A DNA stretch of 6,482 nucleotides from an uncultured Alphaproteobacteria bacterium (GTDB taxonomy: Bacteria > Pseudomonadota > Alphaproteobacteria > Caulobacterales > Caulobacteraceae): contig CAIZKE010000193.1 in assembly GCA_903933475.1 (NCBI GenBank), positions 1 to 6,482 of the forward strand, given 5' to 3'. The notes under the pieces were generated by a model. The model ran no database searches. It was not told the DNA's origin and saw only the letters and a program-made list of their open reading frames with translations. Shown one piece after another: positions 5,856 through 6,482 of the stretch (the first letter of the stretch is position 1; each line of letters begins with the position of its first letter). Made by a program: the position numbers and the translations under genes.

Positions 5856-6343
5856 GCCCGACCTTTCCGGCTATCGGATTCCGCCAGGACGTGGGGCGCT
5901 ACGCCACGCCCGGCCTGGAGAAGTTCGTCGAATTCAGCAGTTCGGAGGACTTCGCGATCTGCAACGGATGGGAGCTGAAGTACGGCGCCCGCAACGGCAT
6001 GGTGCTCGTGGACTCCGAGCTGCGGAGCTGGAGGGTGGTCAGCGTAACGCGGCTGGGGATCGTCCCGCCCCTTTGGTCCTTCCTGCTCAGGTTTCTGCTC
6101 CAGCAGGCGCCCTATTGGGTCGACCAGGAACTGGAGCCCCTCGAGCCGATCACGCTGGACCAGCTTAAGGACCGCATGGCGGCCTCCGTCCTGTCCAACC
6201 CGGACGACTGGCGCGATGACGAGGCCATCGCCGGAGAGGACGGCCCGCCCCAGGACGAACAGGAAATGCTGGACGCGAGAGTCGCCGGAATCCGCGCCGC
6301 CGACTCCGTCGAGGCGATCTGGGAGTTCCTCTACTGCCGCTGA
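5852..6343 (+). CDS. Putative cognate immunity protein
   Basis: The protein has 163 aa from ATG 5852, which overlaps the toxin TGA as ATGA and so implies translational coupling. A longer open frame upstream only reads through the toxin in another frame. I do not recognise the family. It is acidic, with an Asp/Glu-rich stretch 118-139 and a C-terminal amphipathic part (141-161). It has a Trp/Tyr-containing central region (WELKYG at 40-45, SWRVVSV at 59-65) and a hydrophobic patch at 69-83 that looks too short and broken for a clear membrane helix. No signal peptide is present, so it is cytoplasmic. An acidic protein coupled to a basic nuclease is the usual immunity arrangement, the acidic surface blocking the DNA- or RNA-binding face. 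Function is inferred from position, charge and coupling only; an uncharacterised accessory protein is the alternative. Confidence 0.65.
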   Translation: MSPTFPAIGFRQDVGRYATPGLEKFVEFSSSEDFAICNGWELKYGARNGMVLVDSELRSWRVVSVTRLGIVPPLWSFLLRFLLQQAPYWVDQELEPLEPITLDQLKDRMAASVLSNPDDWRDDEAIAGEDGPPQDEQEMLDARVAGIRAADSVEAIWEFLYCR

Positions 6344-6361
6344 TCTGAGGGGTGAAGGGTT

Positions 6362-6378
6362 ACCTCCGGACCGGCGGT
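6362..6378. terminator. Imperfect GC hairpin between convergent genes
   Basis: ACC-T-CC and GG-C-GGT arms surround a central GGACC, giving a 17-bp near-palindrome in the 51-nt gap between the immunity stop and the gamma-glutamyltransferase stop. Overlapping short palindromes CGGTACCG (6375-6382) and CCGATCGG (6380-6387) follow. It might act as a shared terminator for both strands, but there is no T-run. Confidence 0.25.
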
Positions 6379-6394
6379 ACCGATCGGGAAGCCC

Positions 6395-6482
6395 TCAAGG
6401 CGCCACCGCCAGAGCACCAGGACGGCGCGGATCGGCGGCGCCCAGGAACAGGCCCTTGTCGATCATGATGGACTGAGCGCTG
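6395..6482 (-). CDS. Gamma-glutamyltransferase, C-terminal end (5' end outside window)
   Basis: The last 28 codons of a minus-strand gene, ending with TGA 6397-6395. The visible residues contain AQSIMID and LFLGAADPRRPG. These match the conserved tail of gamma-glutamyltranspeptidase, which in E. coli Ggt reads NTQSIM...LYGASDPR. The enzyme is a periplasmic Ntn-hydrolase that cleaves or transfers the gamma-glutamyl group of glutathione. The catalytic Thr and the rest of the protein lie beyond the right edge. An internal ATG at 6466 is not a start, because the homology extends upstream of it. The gene converges on the immunity gene with 51 nt between stops, which marks the end of the toxin module. 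Confidence 0.85.
   Translation of the reverse strand, partial: SAQSIMIDKGLFLGAADPRRPGALAVAP

Noticed and set aside
6395..6466. Small stand-alone gene starting at ATG 6466 on the minus strand
   Set aside because: The conserved gamma-glutamyltransferase tail begins upstream of this ATG and the frame stays open to the window edge, so it is a fragment of a larger gene.

Overview
This is a GC-rich window with strong G/C preference at third codon positions. It probably comes from an alphaproteobacterium, with Caulobacterales the best guess. The guess rests on a GTTC-N7-GTTC direct repeat (the SOS-box form used by alphaproteobacterial LexA), a promoter candidate resembling the Caulobacter housekeeping consensus, and the look of the proteins. 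No rRNA or marker gene is present, so genus cannot be fixed. No tRNA, rRNA, CRISPR array, insertion sequence or integrase was seen.

Left part, minus strand (1-1757): the first ~585 codons of a large exoprotein of the two-partner secretion type. It has a signal peptide, a filamentous-haemagglutinin-type N-terminal domain and then beta-helix rungs. The gene runs off the left edge, so its C-terminus and its TpsB transporter are not visible. Its start is ambiguous (TTG or GTG codons) and lies next to a perfect 12-bp palindrome. A 282-bp gap (1758-2039) holds the upstream region of this gene.

Middle, minus strand (4909 down to 2040): a probable three-gene operon read right to left. It encodes an exported retropepsin-like aspartic protease with two DTG motifs, a membrane di-iron fatty-acid hydroxylase / sterol-desaturase family enzyme with all three histidine boxes, and an exported seven-bladed beta-propeller of the YncE/Vgb-like class. 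The last two genes are only 11 nt apart. The first pair is separated by 114 nt, with a hairpin directly after the stop codon.

Right part, plus strand (5151-6343): two genes overlapping by ATGA. The first encodes a small basic protein with a polymorphic-toxin-like layout: a hydrophobic Gly/Ala-rich pre-toxin segment, a Lys-rich linker and a C-terminal GHH (HNH/Endo VII-like) nuclease candidate. The second encodes an acidic protein placed where an immunity protein would be. The 241-bp divergent intergenic region ahead of them carries the SOS-box match. The most interesting reading of the window is therefore a compact, DNA-damage-inducible nuclease toxin-immunity module, analogous in logic to LexA-controlled colicins, with no recognisable secretion signal.

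Right edge, minus strand (6395-6482): the last 28 codons of a gamma-glutamyltransferase, convergent with the immunity gene.
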